Shown here in pieces: positions 22,345-38,350 of a stretch of 64,000 nucleotides of DNA (positions are counted from its first letter, which is position 1; each line of letters starts with the position of its first letter). Source of the DNA: Pristionchus mayeri. Lineage: Eukaryota > Nematoda > Chromadorea > Rhabditida > Neodiplogasteridae. The notes beneath the pieces were generated by a model, which worked only from the letters and a program-made list of their open reading frames with translations, was not told the DNA's origin and made no database searches. The translations under genes were made by a program, and so were the position numbers. The stretch spans positions 15,128,001-15,192,000 of the forward strand of contig BTRK01000001.1 in assembly GCA_036245805.1 (NCBI GenBank), given 5' to 3'.

Positions 22345-23414
22345 ATCGTTTTGACATATTTATGGTGATCATGTTTTGTCATTTTGGACTTCTAGGATGA
22401 ACGATCTCATTGTTTTTAATATGCGAGAAGAACAGTAATTATCACACTTGCGTCTGCTTCAATTCACGTTGAATTTCGTTCTGCTAATATCGAGAATCTG
22501 TCGACCTTGACGTTGACACTTGTCGAATTGCAAACGATGTCAAAGAGTGTAAACTATTTTTTTCGAAGTTCAATAATAATCGCTAAATCGAATTGGGTCT
22601 TGAAGTGGCTCTAATCGAAGAGTATGTGGCTTTTCCCTTTTTTGTTGATTATTGTCCATTTGTTGATCTATAACTGAATGGAAATTGATAAATTGATTGG
22701 TTGATTGACCTCTCAAGGTCGATCTATACGAGTACATTGCCAGAAAATATAAAACAAGCATGTTCCAATTAGCGTTGTTTACTGATTTGGCCAAAATGTA
22801 AAGCAGGAATTCAGGGGACCAGAATTTCTGAAGAGTATAGGCTTCTCAATAATCCTGCACGTTTGTCTCAATCTCATTTGCCCTTTTTGAGTTACGTATG
22901 AGTTACGATCAATTGAATAGTATTTCATTTGAGTTACGATCAATTGAATAGTATTGAAGATCAAGAACAATTTAGAGTATGACTGCGAATAGTGTCATCC
23001 TTTCTGATCGAATTGGCCCCAAATTGTTTCGCGTAAAAAGTATTCCCAAGCCTTCATCAACTATGAATAACCATTAGTTGATTGGCTGAAGGAGATGGAC
23101 GGGGTAGGTCAAAGTGTCCGAACATGAAACTAGTCAGAAACTTTCGCATCTGAGGCCGCAAAAGAATATTTCCAATTAATTTTTGAGCAGGTAGTTTTGT
23201 TTTCTAGTTCGTGGATTTGTAGCAGATTAGGATTATCATCCATATCATATTAGAAAGGCATTTCAAAATAGAGTATGTTTTCAGATTGGCACGAAAACAA
23301 GTGGAGTATTGAGGAATAGTATTTTACATTGAATTTCGAAATTGTTGCAATTTTTAAATATTTTTTTTAAATTTCGAAAAAAATTTAAAACCTTTAGAAA
23401 GACGAAGATGATAA
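22345..23414. other. Intergenic, with a 25-bp direct repeat
   Basis: GAGTTACGATCAATTGAATA occurs twice in tandem near 22898-22956 with a short spacer. No gene supported. Confidence 0.4.
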
Positions 23415-23647
23415 CTTAAAGTACCACTGTGAGGAAAGATTTTTTGAATTCCCGCCAATTATCTGAACCGCAAGCACGAGCGCGGGAATTCAAAACAAAT
23501 TGAATTCGCGGTACTAAAAATTCATGTAATTGATTTAGGTAATCGATTTAGAGTATAAATCGAAAATAAATTTTGAATTCCCGCGCTCGAGCTTCAGATA
23601 ATTGGCGGGAATTCAAAAAAAATCTTTCCTCACAGTGGTACTTTAAG
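23415..23647. repeat. Inverted-repeat element, 233 bp
   Basis: Arms beginning CTTAAAGTACCACTGTGAGG on the left and ending with its complement on the right, both including GAATTCCCGCCAATTATCTG. Non-coding. It lies about 220 bases upstream of the protease start and could affect its promoter. Confidence 0.85.
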
Positions 23648-23868
23648 ATCTGATTCGGAAGAATCGGCATTAGAAGAAAACAATGAGGAATGAAATACTG
23701 AGAACTGGATACCACCATGTTTCCGTTGATTTTTACTCCTGATAAATTTCGAAATGAGAAATAATAATGTGCAAATAATGATAATAACTGATATGTTTGC
23801 GGAGCGATACTCATATCTCAATACTTGTTTTCTCTCCGTTCACCACGAGGTGAATATAAGGAGAAAAA

Positions 23869-26785
<2,917 letters not shown>

Positions 26786-27111
26786 AATTGCCACAACACA
26801 TCCAACTCACAATTTTCTCCAGTATTGATAAAAAGTGAAACAACTGTGATGCAGTAATTAAAATGATAGTGTGAAATTGATTAACTACGTGAAGTAAGAA
26901 CATTTTCTCTCCAATCTCCGCGATTTTCGGGTTGGAAAAAGAGCTCACCCCCCTCCAAAGCGCTTCTTTAACCAGACTGAAACTAAAGCGCTAAAGAACT
27001 GGACTTGATTCGACTGGACATTTTCCACATCTCTGATCAATACACACGCTAATCAAAATGTACTCTAACACATTATAATTCGAGCATATGATAAAAAATA
27101 GCAAAAGATTC
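26786..27111. other. Intergenic
   Basis: Spacer between the protease and tRNA-Trp; nothing supported. Confidence 0.4.
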
Positions 27112-27183
27112 TGACCACTGAGCGGATCGAACGCCCAACCTTTCGATCTGGAGTCGAACGCGCTACCATTGCGCCAAGCAGTC
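27112..27183 (-). tRNA. tRNA-Trp (anticodon CCA)
   Basis: A 72-base cloverleaf on the minus strand: acceptor GACTGCT pairs with AGTGGTC (with G-T pairs), D arm GGCGCAATGGTAGCGCG, anticodon stem TTCGA/TCGAA around CTCCAGA, T arm GGGCG/CGCTC around TTCGATC. All stems close, so it is probably functional despite a weak acceptor stem. Confidence 0.88.
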
Positions 27184-27384
27184 ATAACTGGTTCAACTCT
27201 GCAGTTAATACATAATTTGGCATCTCACTCATTCAAGAAATATTAGAAAGTGTATTCATCAGTTTATTCATCGATGATAAGTATTTACAATTGTAAATTA
27301 ATTAGAGTAAATGAGATAACACATTGTTATTATAAGAGTAGACGAATCGAGTTTTGAGATCAGTATTTAGTTGTCGAATATATG

Positions 27385-28439
27385 TCACACCATGCGATGA
27401 TGTTGTTTTTTCTCATCAATAAGAGCTACATCCAGTCCATTACCTCGTTGCTCTTTAGTCATTATTGTAAGATAGGCCTTAGTACCGGCATTGTAGAGAT
27501 CGACATCGAAATCATCATGCCCTGCTGTCTTTAACTCCATCGAAATGTTACGACTAGCCAAATAATCAGTTAACTTCTCCCAGCGATCCAGCGATTTAAA
27601 GAAACAATATCCCTTCTCTCGTTCATAGACTTGTATGGTCGCTTTCAATTCAATAACTTTCTCTATGAATTCGGCAGTGAGAAAATCTTGAGGAATTTGC
27701 TTATAATTGCTAATATCAAACGAAATATGTTCGATGTTATTCCGCCTAATCAAAGCAATAAAGAGTGTGCTGAAATAAATGTGAGTATTGACCTGTTCTT
27801 ATGCAGTAATCTTACTGGAACGATTGTTGTTGTTCTTCATACAAGAAAATGTCCAGCTTCCTCACTCGAACATTTCCCAACGCCTCCAACGGTATATGCA
27901 ATACAGACATATTCTGATGAACTTCCAGAATCAGCGAATCAACGAAAGGAATTAAGCGAAAAAATCGCTTGAATTTACCGAAGGTGCCTCGTATTTTAGT
28001 GCATCCAGAGCTCACAAAATACTCGTTCGCCTGTAACTGTCCGTTGTTTTAATTATCATACACCATCACGGTGTTTCATCAGGTACTGAATGCCCGAAAA
28101 AATCGTGTGAAGGAACGAATGCTCGAATTACGATCTCTACTCTTTAGTAGAGAAGTTGTTAAAACAAAATATAATCACAATTTGCGCTTTCAGCTCGCAT
28201 TTTGATTGTGATATGTCCATACATTTTCCAACTAAACTGCGCAACTTCGTAGATACTGTTGTGGTTGTGGTTAATTCCACGTTCGGACGGTCATGCGCCA
28301 TCCAATATGCAAGGTTATCATTCCAAAACAAATTCCTAACGTCAACTCTAAATAATACCAGTCGCGCGTGGTCCAGCAATTCTTCGTCCATATTTAGGAT
28401 ATTCTTGATTAGATCAGTCGGTAAATCAGAGAGCCTCAT
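27385..28439 (-). CDS. F-box protein 1
   Basis: Likely substrate adaptor of an SCF ubiquitin ligase. Exons 28179-28439, 27816-28030 and 27385-27769 join in phase. The start at 28439 lies behind a GGTTTCAG acceptor, consistent with trans-splicing. The N-terminus is a nematode-style F-box (MRLSDLPTDLIKNILNM). The rest, about 290 residues, is a divergent region rich in beta-type and leucine stretches (for example FKRFFRLIPFVDSLILEV) like the fast-evolving substrate domains of nematode F-box families, without an assignable FTH or FBA motif. Ends with TGA or TAA-type stop at 27385-27387. Confidence 0.8.
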
Positions 28440-29083
28440 TTGATAGGAATCACACAATCTGAAACCACAATTAAAATCCTAAATGATGCCAATATGTAAG
28501 TGTCGAAATAAACTATTTAGTGGATTTTGTATTTACGCGCCAAATGTGGGCTATGATTTGAATAGAATAATGCGGGTGTTACGTAAAACCTCTAAATATG
28601 CATTTCAAAAATTATCTAAGTCGCCGAATTTAGCTAAAAATGTAACGGTCAACGTCGTGTATTTATGTTTAATTTACTTGTCATTCATCCCACTTGGAAA
28701 AGGTCTTAGTTGAGCAAACGAATTCTAAGAAATTATCTTCATTAACTAAAATGAGCGATGACTATAATGTCGCATGGTTCCCGGGTGATAATTGCATAGG
28801 ATGATAAAATATCTAAGCTTTATAGTATAGTGTTACATTTCATTTTATCATGTTTTCTATTATGTGTCTGTGAATTATTTTCAAACAATTTGTGCTTCGT
28901 CTTCTTGAGCCTGCGCCAGGGATGTGGAGATTCGCTGATATATTGCATCTAATCTCGATCTCACGTCTCCGATCGGGCTTTCGAAAACGTTTTCCAGTCT
29001 GTAAATACATATTTTGTATTCCGAACCCATGTTGATATATCATATATATAGTTGATATAGAGACAACTAATGCAAATAGGAAC
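28440..29083. other. Intergenic
   Basis: Between the F-box gene and a foldback element. The frames at 28483-28713 and 28840-29190 have no supporting features. Confidence 0.35.
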
Positions 29084-30231
29084 ATATCACGCGTGTCACC
29101 TAAGAATCGAATAAAATCGGGCTGTTCTAGGCACAATTTTTGACCCCTACTTCTTTGCACATTTTTTTGATAGTCCATAGGGTCCCTCACGAGATAGCGT
29201 CGAGCTTTTTGGTGTATCTCTTATTTCTGACCTTATTTAGGCCATCAAAGTTTTTACGGTCACAAAAATGCAAACTTTGGAGCTTCCCAGATCATTTCAA
29301 AATCAATATTATGACAAACTGAAAAGAACGATTTGTTCCTATGATCCATAAGAGTGTCCCTAACCAATTGGGCTGCCAATATTTTAATTTGCATTTTCGT
29401 TAATCGATTAAAATTAATCATTTTCACCACAAATCGAAGCCCAGGTTGATTTTATGCTCCAGGCCTAGATCTCGGAACGACGAATCGAATTATATGGTAA
29501 ACACCTATCATAAAGTGGTGTGTTCGTAAGTTAACGCGATTATTAACTTTTCATTCCTAGTTTCTAAGAGTGATGAGTCATCACTAATCCATTGTTCGCC
29601 CTCTAATTCCCCGCTCGCACGCGCGGAATGAGTGGGCAGAGCACCCTTTTCTAATATGTTTCAAGCTCATTATGTAGTGGATAGTCATTGGTTGATGTAG
29701 CGTATCTGAAACATAATCAAACCTAAAACGATAAGAGGAATCAAATTAGTGATGACTCATCACTCAGGCTTGTAAGTTAATAATTGCGTTAACTTACGAA
29801 CACACCACTTTATGATAGGTGTTTAGCATATCATTCGATTCGTCTTTCCTAGATCTAGGTCTGGAGCATAAAATCAACCTGGGCTTCGATTTGTGGTGAA
29901 AATGATTAATTTTAATCGATTAACGGAAATTCAAATTAAAATGTTGGCAGCCCCATTGGTTAGGGACACTATTATGGATCATAGGAACAAATCGTTCTTT
30001 TCATTTTGTCATAATATTGATTTTGAAATGATCTGTGAAGCTCCAAAGTTTGCATTTTTGGGACCTTAAAAACTTTGATGACCTAAATAAGGTCAGACAT
30101 AAGAGATATGACAAAAAGCTCGACGCTATCTTGTGAGGGACCCTATGGACTATTCAAAAATGGCATTTGCTCATTTTCGACTTTTCTGTTGTGAATTAGT
30201 CTATTTGATTCTTAGATGACACGCGTGATAT
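29084..30231. repeat. Large foldback element, 1.15 kb
   Basis: Termini ATATCACGCGTGTCACCTAA and, at the right, the near-complement TTAGATGACACGCGTGATAT. Arms of roughly 450-500 bases (for example CTCACGAGATAGCGTCGAGC against its complement near 30120) pair around a short centre near 29600-29720. No coding exon seen. It abuts the 3' end of the sphingomyelin synthase gene. Confidence 0.85.
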
Positions 30232-30253
30232 TTTCAAATGTGTAAGAATTGCC

Positions 30254-32051
30254 TCACTTCCCACTGTTTTCCTCCAGCCAAGCTATTAGTTTGAGAATGA
30301 CGGAATCACTCCATTGCGACTCGCGTCGTTCCAATGGACCCATTTCCGCAAATGAGTGGTATGATCTGAAAAATTATGTATTTCACTCAAGAATCTCCTC
30401 ATCCTTTCTCATCTATGCATGTTTTTGCAGTTTAAAAAAAACACGCCCTGCCGCTTTTCTAAGTCATGGTGTGGAAAAAGTCGAGGAGAAGAGGAAATAT
30501 TAGAAATCCCGCAATTTCAGTAGAGATATCGACTTGAAAATTGGAATGTGGGGTTGAAAATGCATTTACACCCCTATTCCAATTTTGTCGATATTTCTAT
30601 TGGGAGCCGAGATATGGAATTGCGGGAATTCAAATATTTCCTCTTCTCATCGACTTTTCCACGACATTACACAGTCAAGTAATAATATTCTAACATATTA
30701 ATGCAACTCACGCAAAAATAAGATACGTTAGCCAGTATGCGATTACGACGTCTATGGTGTAGTGAGTTCTGCGAATCGGTAAAACTTGCCTTCCTAACGC
30801 AACTTTCCCGCTCACCTCGATACAATCATGCACGCAATGCCGAGATGTGCAAAACAGCACGGTGCATAGCGCAGGAACTGCAAATGTGTTGACGGCATAG
30901 TTCGAAATTTCTGTACGTTTGACGTTTCGTAAACTCACCTTCCACTTGGCCGGCAAGTAGTTTGTCAAGGTAAGCGAGCATATCATCATTGCCAGCGTGT
31001 GACCGGAGAAAAGCATGTCTCCGCAAAGCATCCTGTCGCCCTCCTAGAATTAGGAAAAGTTGACACTATGTCGAAAAAGCGATTTCCGAGATTTTGGTTT
31101 TGTTTCAAGATCTTTTGTAGGCACACCTGGAGTCCCAGATGTACGGCCTGATCCCGCACGCGAGCCATGAATCGATTCAGCGAGAAATTCGGGTACTGCT
31201 CCCGACAGTATTGCGAATTATTTGTGTAGGCTGGACGAATTATCGATTTTTCGCAAATTTTTATCATTATAATATAGATTATCGGTTTTTCGCAAAATGG
31301 ATCAATTTAATTTAAATTATCGATTTTTCCGCAAATTTGGATCAATATATTACAATACCTGAAGGCAATTGCGTTACGAGCAGCGAAATGGCGCGCATTG
31401 TGTTGAGAGTCGCATTTATGAACAACACTCGCCGGAGTACTGTAACCCAGAAATTGGAAAATGTGTATTTTCGGAGATACAAGTGCACTTATTGTTCGGT
31501 GTTTGTGAAAAATCAGTAGTATTAATACACACGAGAGACACAGCTTCAGGAATATATCACCGAACTGAAATATATGGACGATATCTCCAAAAGGCAATGC
31601 ACACACCTTGGCTGTAATGCGAATTTCAGGCACAAGTTTGAAGATTAGATCCGGGAGAGGCTCTCTACAAGGGCAGTGTTCGCCAAAGGATGCGTGGATT
31701 GTTTTTTTTTTGTCAAAAAACTGTATTCAGTTATTCTTACCGTCCGGAAATGTCGTGAATATAAGCTAGTGCTAGCCAATTAGATACCCAGGCAGTGGTA
31801 TTGAACACGATGAGGAACATAATCTGTAAAAAAAGAAAATCTATATTAACAATTTGAACTATGACCTTTCCGAAGCGTCGGTTGAGAGAGCAACATCTGT
31901 ATTTCCTAAAGCTTCTTTGATATTAAATATCATTACTTTTTTGTATTAGAGCACACCTCCTTTCAGGGTATCCATTGTTTAAAATATCAGCAGCTCCTTC
32001 AAGCACACCCAGCCGCGTGTACTTTTCATCGAAGTAGAGCCGGATGGCCAT
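30254..32051 (-). CDS. Sphingomyelin synthase family (phosphatidylcholine:ceramide phosphotransferase-like)
   Basis: Multi-pass Golgi or plasma membrane enzyme that moves a phospho-head group to ceramide. Ten exons join in consistent phase to about 273 residues. Start at 32051 behind a TTTTAG acceptor. The family motifs appear in order: D1 EPLPD (near 31665), D2 RRVLFINATLNTMRAISLLV (near 31420), D3 CGDMLFSGHT (near 31000), D4 HYTIDVVIAYW (near 30745). The catalytic His-His-Asp triad of D3/D4 is intact. D2 departs from the usual Y-R and T residues (MR and S). There is no SAM domain. The last exon (about 30254-30375) encodes a soluble tail ending EENSGK. Head-group specificity cannot be told from sequence. 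Confidence 0.9.
30464..30669. repeat. Inverted-repeat element, about 206 bp
   Basis: Arms around AAAAGTCGAGGAGAAGAGGA and CTCTTCTCATCGACTTTTCC pair, with inner arms CCCGCAATT/AATTGCGGG. It lies in the last intron of the sphingomyelin synthase gene. Confidence 0.8.
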
Positions 32052-32658
32052 CTTAGATCTAAAATATGTTCATGCATAAATGTGTACGGCTACGATATCG
32101 CGTCGTCACCCCCCACTCTCTCCACCTACCTGTGAATGATTGTGAGAAATGAAGAACCCCTATTACCACCTTGGACATAGAAACGTACCAGCCAATTGAG
32201 CAGCACGAGCTCACGAAAATGATCAGTAGTTTCGGTTTTCCAGTACTACACTTAGTATCGGTCAGTTCCTATGTCAGCTGCAGATATCATTGAAGTGGAA
32301 AAAGCAAGAAATCTCGGAATATATAGTTCGGGCATATTCAATTGCGGACATTCATTTTCTGAAATTCATTTCCCGTATTTATTTTACTAAAGTTGATCAC
32401 AAATTGATCAATTGATCACATTGATCAAATGGCTCCAAACGTCTTTGGATGATTCCTAGATTTTATTTTGAAGAGGACAAAACAATGTAGCGCTTATCGG
32501 TTATCATATTTTTGAAGGAAAAAACTTTAACCAATTCCTTAGAAAGAAGGCAGCATATCATGCCTGTAATTACCATGAACATGTTTTGTTGCAAATCAAC
32601 GATTGTGAAAATATTTTATTATTCGAACTTTTAAACTTTATGCGAAGCATAAATCGCA
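32052..32658. other. Intergenic (sphingomyelin synthase promoter side)
   Basis: Spacer between the synthase start and the stop of the next minus-strand gene; it holds the synthase 5' region and the receptor 3' region. No further gene seen. Confidence 0.4.
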
Positions 32659-35007
32659 TTAGGGATTAGACAAACGACGATTAGGTGAACCGACTTGTCT
32701 GACGCTTATTGTTGACAGTTTAGCTTCAATCTGCAAAATTACTCATGGCACTCTCGCATTTTAAATTATCACCTTTCCCTTGTTTCTCAGCTTCGCGACT
32801 AATCTGGTAAATGCTGATCGATAAGTGGGCATTAGGCACAGCAGAATGAGGTTGTGAACAATGGGATGGAGAGGGAAGATGAACATTTGAACCACAATAA
32901 ACACTGAATATATGAAGATAAGTTTCGAGGAAAATACGGGAACAAATATAAAAATAATAAAATGAAAATCATAATATCTCACGGATATCGAAAATGTTGA
33001 ACCCGATTTGAATAAATGTCAGAATGAACGGTAAGTTTGATAGAATCGTGTTAGAATTTAGCTGAAATTGTAAGTTGATTAAATCGAAATTATTTTGCAT
33101 TTGAAATTCGTCGAACCTGAAGGAAAAGCCGCATCAGTGACTGGCGAATTATTTGTTTAGTGCGGGCACTTGTATTTGTCTAAAAGATGGAAATGAATTA
33201 TTTAAATTTTAATAAAAAATAAAGAAGTATAGATGTTTCGTTGAAATATTTTCATCGAAGGTCTAAAATTGCAAAATGTTAGCATTTCTATTGGTATTAG
33301 CAAGATGCTGTGTAGACTGTGCGCCTTTTTTCATCACACTGACCTGTTGGTGCAGTACGTAAAACATGTGCGCAAACGGGATCATACAGGCGAAAATAAA
33401 TCCAACCAAACACTGCAAAATACTATATTCTTTTCGCATACTATCACCTTCCAAATTTTGTACGGCTAAAATTTCCTATCTATCCAAATTTGATAACTAA
33501 ACGTCCTGAAATAGTACCACAATTGCCGTCCAAAGAATTATGTGTATATACGTATTCCAGGGGAATCTGAAGTAGGGGCTCCTAGACCGAATCCAGTCGA
33601 GATAGTAGGGACTCTAAAGCAGGATATTTACATCGATCTTCATATTGTATGGTATACTAAATTGTAATTCAATTCCTCAGTTGAGCAAAAATGTGCTAAA
33701 GTTTGTTTTTTTTGGATAATTACGCATGATTTGTTCTCAAGTGCTGTAAGCTCATCAGCTCAAAATACAATTTTCACACCTGAACATTATCCGAAATATA
33801 ATAAAAATAAACCAGAAAGGGAAACCTTGAAACTAGCCGCGCAAACAAACTTGAAAACCTGATTTATATCCTGTTCTGACTGTTCGAGGTCGTAGGGATA
33901 CACAATTTCTGCCAAAGTGGGAATGTAAAATGTTACTGTCATCGCCAACACAGCAAGGAATTCCGTCCGCTGAAAGCACCATTTCTGAATATACAGAACA
34001 CACCGCTATGCCATGAATGCTAAAAATGCGAGGTTGTCTTATTTTTACTCATTATATATATTACAAGAAATCAAAGAACTGTCAAAAGTGGATAGAGCCG
34101 TAGGGACAGGACAAACTGTCTGATCTTACCAACTCGAATATGTATCTAATGTCCTTTATCGATTGCTTCATATCTCTCGTATTTTCGTTCGTTGATAACT
34201 CTCCATAATACCTTCTCAAGCTTTAGCCAATGCGACTCCGGCATCATCAGGTTGTGCCTCCTCAAGATGCATGCCATAGTTGCGATTCCTTGCGATGAGA
34301 AAACCAGCCAGAACCATCCCTGAAATAGATCTTTTTCAACATCATCAAATGTCGCTACCACACGATCCCGGACAACAACTAAGACAGATATTACCTAATT
34401 ATTTTCATATCAGGATACTGTCGGAATCCCTACACGCTATCAACCTTATCATGCTTTTACCCTTTAGTAATATGAATATATCACGAAAATTATACCAAGA
34501 CTCGCGGGGCGACCATAACATCGCACAGGAATCCCCGGCAGCGTATGATCACTTCTTCCGCCACGAAAATCGGCTCGAACAATAGGCAATCGAATACGTC
34601 GACGCTTAGAATGGCAATCTGAAATGAAGGATTCCATCTGAGACTTGGACCATCCTCTATTATTTCAAGTTTCGAATGTTATGAGGTGTCTCGATAAGGT
34701 AAGATATTTTCCGATAAGAAATTTCGCTTGCTAAGGGATCATGAACAATAGAGTCGTTCTGAAGGATTGTCTTAAAAGTGACCTTAGTACTGATTTTAGC
34801 CGCCTTAGTATTAACTATTTGGCTCACTTGAACGAAAATGAGGTGGGTCTTGATCGAGGCCTGTTCAGGAGGAGTCTCCCTTAGAAGACAGAAAAGTGCT
34901 GGGACATGTAAGCAACAGGAAATGAAGAAGACTATTCGAAGCGAGAGTAGCAGAGATTCTTCCAGTTCAAGGGGGAGAAATAGACTCGTGTCCTTGGTTG
35001 AATTCAT
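32659..35007 (-). CDS. Serpentine chemoreceptor, Srh/Sri-like 7TM
   Basis: Probable G-protein-coupled receptor of chemosensory neurons. Nine or ten exons join in phase: 34808-35007 (start MNSTKDTSLFLPLELEESLL), about 34496-34620, about 34187-34320, about 33840-33975, about 33345-33415, 33120-33180, 32990-33063, about 32771-32907, and a last exon ending TAA at 32659-32661. Seven hydrophobic segments can be laid out. Family-like features: the TM3-TM4 region CILRRHNLMMPESHWLK, the loop TNTSARTKQIIRQSLMRLFL before TM6, and FPLHPIVHNLILLCLMPTYR in TM7. The 33840 exon may or may not extend to FKFVCAASFK; both readings keep phase. Confidence 0.82.
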
Positions 35008-36069
35008 CGTGATTATGCAGGAAGATGGTGGTGACGGAGGATGCAGCGCCTGGCCTCTGAAAAACATATGGCATTTACAGTGCAGAAAATGGTATCTGCC
35101 AAAAAAGAGATTAATTTTCATTTGTATACACTAACTTTCGGCCGGTCGACTTTTTAGAGAGCGCTTACAATTACGAGATCGTGGTATTTCCTTCTAGAGG
35201 CATAATGACAAAAGCGGAAAAATGCGAAGCTGTATAGATTACACGTTCAATTTCGTATTTGCGCGGCAGTTAGAAATATTTTTTTAACGCACAAAAAATT
35301 ATACGTGCTACACGTACTGCGACAGTAAAGCGGTAGACGGCTAAAGTCGATCGTGTTTTTCATGATTTCCAATCTTTATACCATTACCTGCGCGTTTCAC
35401 GCTGAAAACAAAGTAATGGAAATTGGTAATGAAATGCATTCGTGAGGAGGTGTTCAATGCTCAAAGTTACGCATTTATCAATTGAATTGCTAATTATGGC
35501 AATACAGACGCGGGTAGCAGACAAAATAGTGAATTGGCGCGGGGGCGGCAAAGCACTCATTGAGATCTATATTTTACTGTCTTTTATTTATAGCAATTCA
35601 CACGTCACTCCGAGAAAGAGTGCGTAGAATGAATTGATCGATGATTAATTTCCACAAACAAGGAACTAGATCATTAGTTCCTTGTGTCTAATGGGCAGCA
35701 GCAGCAATCGGGAAGAAATGCGATAAATTGAATTGAGTTAAGCAATGAGATACGTGAAAATGGTAAGACGGGTGTGGTACGATGTAAATCATCAAGATTC
35801 TTGCAATAATGTTGAAATATTGTATGAGAATCGCTCTACTATCCATTTGAACCGCTCTATCCATTTGTGGTGTGATCTTGTCTCCATGTGCACTAGTTCT
35901 AGAAAAACGATATATCCCACCCTTACTTCGATCGTACACGTTTAAATATGCAGGGTAAATATATTTATCATAAATTCTGGCTAGCACTTTATTCAAACAG
36001 ATTGGGCAAAGAGCAACGAACAATGTCAACGAAGTCCGTCAAGCGTGAATTACACAATAATAAACAATT
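35008..36069. other. Intergenic
   Basis: No gene supported. A small hairpin, CAAGGAACTA/TAGTTCCTTG, lies at about 35659-35685. Confidence 0.4.
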
Positions 36070-37248
36070 TTAATCGTCCTCACGCTGGATTTTTGCCTGA
36101 ATTGTCCAGTCTGAGCATACCGACGAACTGCAGTTTATTTGTATTTCGATGTCGGTGGAGTAGAGCGATTCATAGCACAATCGCTCTATTCTATCGCTAT
36201 ACAAGCTGCCTAAATCCGCATTTCTCTCTTCTTTACTGATATCAAAGATCAGTGTGATTGGGCCAAGGTGACGAATGGCTTCAGCATACAGAGATGACAG
36301 ATCTGAAAGAGATATGGAAAGGTGAATAGACGTGAGTATCACAAAAGTACATGAAAAATTACTTACTCGACACATTCGATTTCCATTTAAAAAATGATCC
36401 GAATTTGAGGCTCATTTCTTGAATTGAATGTGATTGGACAAAGTCCAAAATGGAAGTTCTAAAAAGAGCGAAATGAGTGAGAATCAAAAGTTGATCATGA
36501 ACTTACACAGACTCCGACTGTATAACATTGTCAAAGCTTAGTATGGTTAATTTTCGTATGACCAGACCGCACATCATACTACTAAGAAGTCCTTTGCATT
36601 TGAAAAATTCAGTAGTTACACTCAGTTCTTCAATGCGCGAACAACGATTGAACAATTGAGCGATGGCGAACGAGTTTAGCTCACTATCAGTCTGTAAAGC
36701 TTAGATTTACATTACTAACGACTAAATAATGAGCTATTTGGTCAAAATACAACTTACTTTCGTATATCGTTGCCCTTCCTTCCTGAATATGTCATCTATA
36801 TCTGGCCACGTATCGATTCCAAAGAAGCGAGCAGCGCGAGGAGATAGTAAGTCCACTTCTAAGAGAAGCTTCCGCGCTCCTGTTTGCATGGGTCTTGAGG
36901 ATGCAGTCAGGCCAATCCGTTCGATTTTAGGAAGCAATTTTCGATTGCCGAGTAGTTCGACCGCGATGTGATTCCAGCGTTCCGATATCTAGGATTTTTT
37001 TTTAAAATTAGTTTGTCTGTTGTGCACAGTTGATAACCAAAAAATTGTACCCTACTACAGTAGTATCGACATATTTTCTAACACTGGTAAAAATTTTCTG
37101 AAAAAGATGCTTCAGGGGTTTAGTTTTGGTTATCATCCAACGTCTTTTCATATTCCGTTATTCTTACCTGTCGCCATTCTTTGAAGTACTCCATATGATT
37201 TGCAATCATCATCCAGACTACATCGTACGGAAGAGTTGTGATATCCAT
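36070..37248 (-). CDS. F-box protein 2
   Basis: Likely SCF ubiquitin-ligase adaptor. Start at 37248 behind a GTTTCACAG acceptor. The first exon (37168-37248) and the start of the second encode an F-box-like region: MDITTLPYDVVWMMIANHME, then EWRQISERWNHIAVELL. Later exons near 36505-36690, 36370-36460 and 36070-36302 join in phase and encode a divergent substrate-side region with leucine-rich spacing (LSVTTEFFKCKGLL, LTILSFDNVI). Stop TAA at 36070-36072. It is not an obvious recent duplicate of the F-box gene at 27385. Confidence 0.75.
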
Positions 37249-38350
37249 TTGGGAGATTCCTGTGAAACGTATTTTTTGGAAGGAAAAAATCGAATTTGTA
37301 GTATAAAATACCTACGCATATGAACAAATATGGAATATAGCGGTCACAGGTCAGGAACAAAGGCAATAATGATAATGTTAGAGAGTCAGCTCGAATTAGG
37401 TAAACAGTGTAGGAAAAAGGAACGTGTTTAAATGTGAAGGTATCTTTTTGAAAATCGAAATGCTGCTGAAATAATTAAGCCAAATACATAAGCTTGAAAA
37501 TACTTACTTTAGAAAACAGTAATAGTCGGCTTGGGCAGGCTAAGCAGGAAGAACTAATGGGGGACAAACTCATCAGTGCACACCACTCACATCGGAAGCT
37601 TCCAGTCGTTGATGGATGCGCCCTCTAAAAATAGGGCGGATCGAGAAACGGCACACCCTCTGGCTAGCCTCTTCGTATAATCAATAGTGCAAGAACAAAT
37701 GTTATTAGCATTGATTGGTGTAAATTATAAATTATTCAAGATCAGATGGCCTGATCATATTCTGCATATTCAGTATGACTACATTTCCAAATGAATCGAT
37801 GCCGGAAATCTTTCAGGTTGTTTATTCAAATTTCCTCTGGTTCTTCAACTTCGAATTGGAAGGGTACATAATGGGGCGAGTATATTTTAATATATTTTAA
37901 TTTTTAAAACAATAGCTTTATTATTCACAGAATGAATGACACAGCAGAATGGCACAAAATAGAGACTGTATGTACATAATGCCAGCCGGAGAGTAGTCCA
38001 AGGAATGAGACGTATTATCATCTATCCGACATTTTCGTATCCGACATTTTCGGTCCATTAAGAGAAACGACGCTAATTTTCTTAACGACGATTTGCTTCC
38101 TCCTCCAAAAGCTAATTTTGGAGAAAACAACCTAGAAAGTGGAAGTTTATTTCCTTCATTCAAACTAGGATTGTGTTCGTTGGAAATGATCTCATAATTC
38201 TGCACACTATAACTATGATCTGATTGAATTCATCGAGTCTTTCCTAACGAATCCAACACTATTTCGATGCAACAGGTAGGATGAGAACTATGAGATCATT
38301 CCGTCTTTGATATACCAATGGCAGCATAACGTCATAGTTACCCTAAGATT
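37249..38350. other. Intergenic
   Basis: The minus-strand frame at 37921-38205 follows a GTGTGCAG acceptor but does not join neighbours in phase. A GGATGAGAACTAT palindrome (38276-38346) lies just beyond the stop of the next gene. Confidence 0.35.
38276..38346. repeat. GGATGAGAACTAT palindrome (diverged copy)
   Basis: Imperfect inverted repeat about 70 bases long with AGGATGAGAACTATGAGATC against ATAACGTCATAGTTACCCT; same family as 24570 and 41082. Confidence 0.65.

Noticed and set aside
22898..22956. Possible CRISPR-like or tandem array from the 25-bp direct repeat
   Set aside because: Only two copies, eukaryotic context, no array.
37921..38205. A 94-codon minus-strand frame as a receptor exon
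   Set aside because: Its acceptor would put it out of phase with the preceding Srw-like exon (an immediate stop), whereas the exon ending at 38351 fits.
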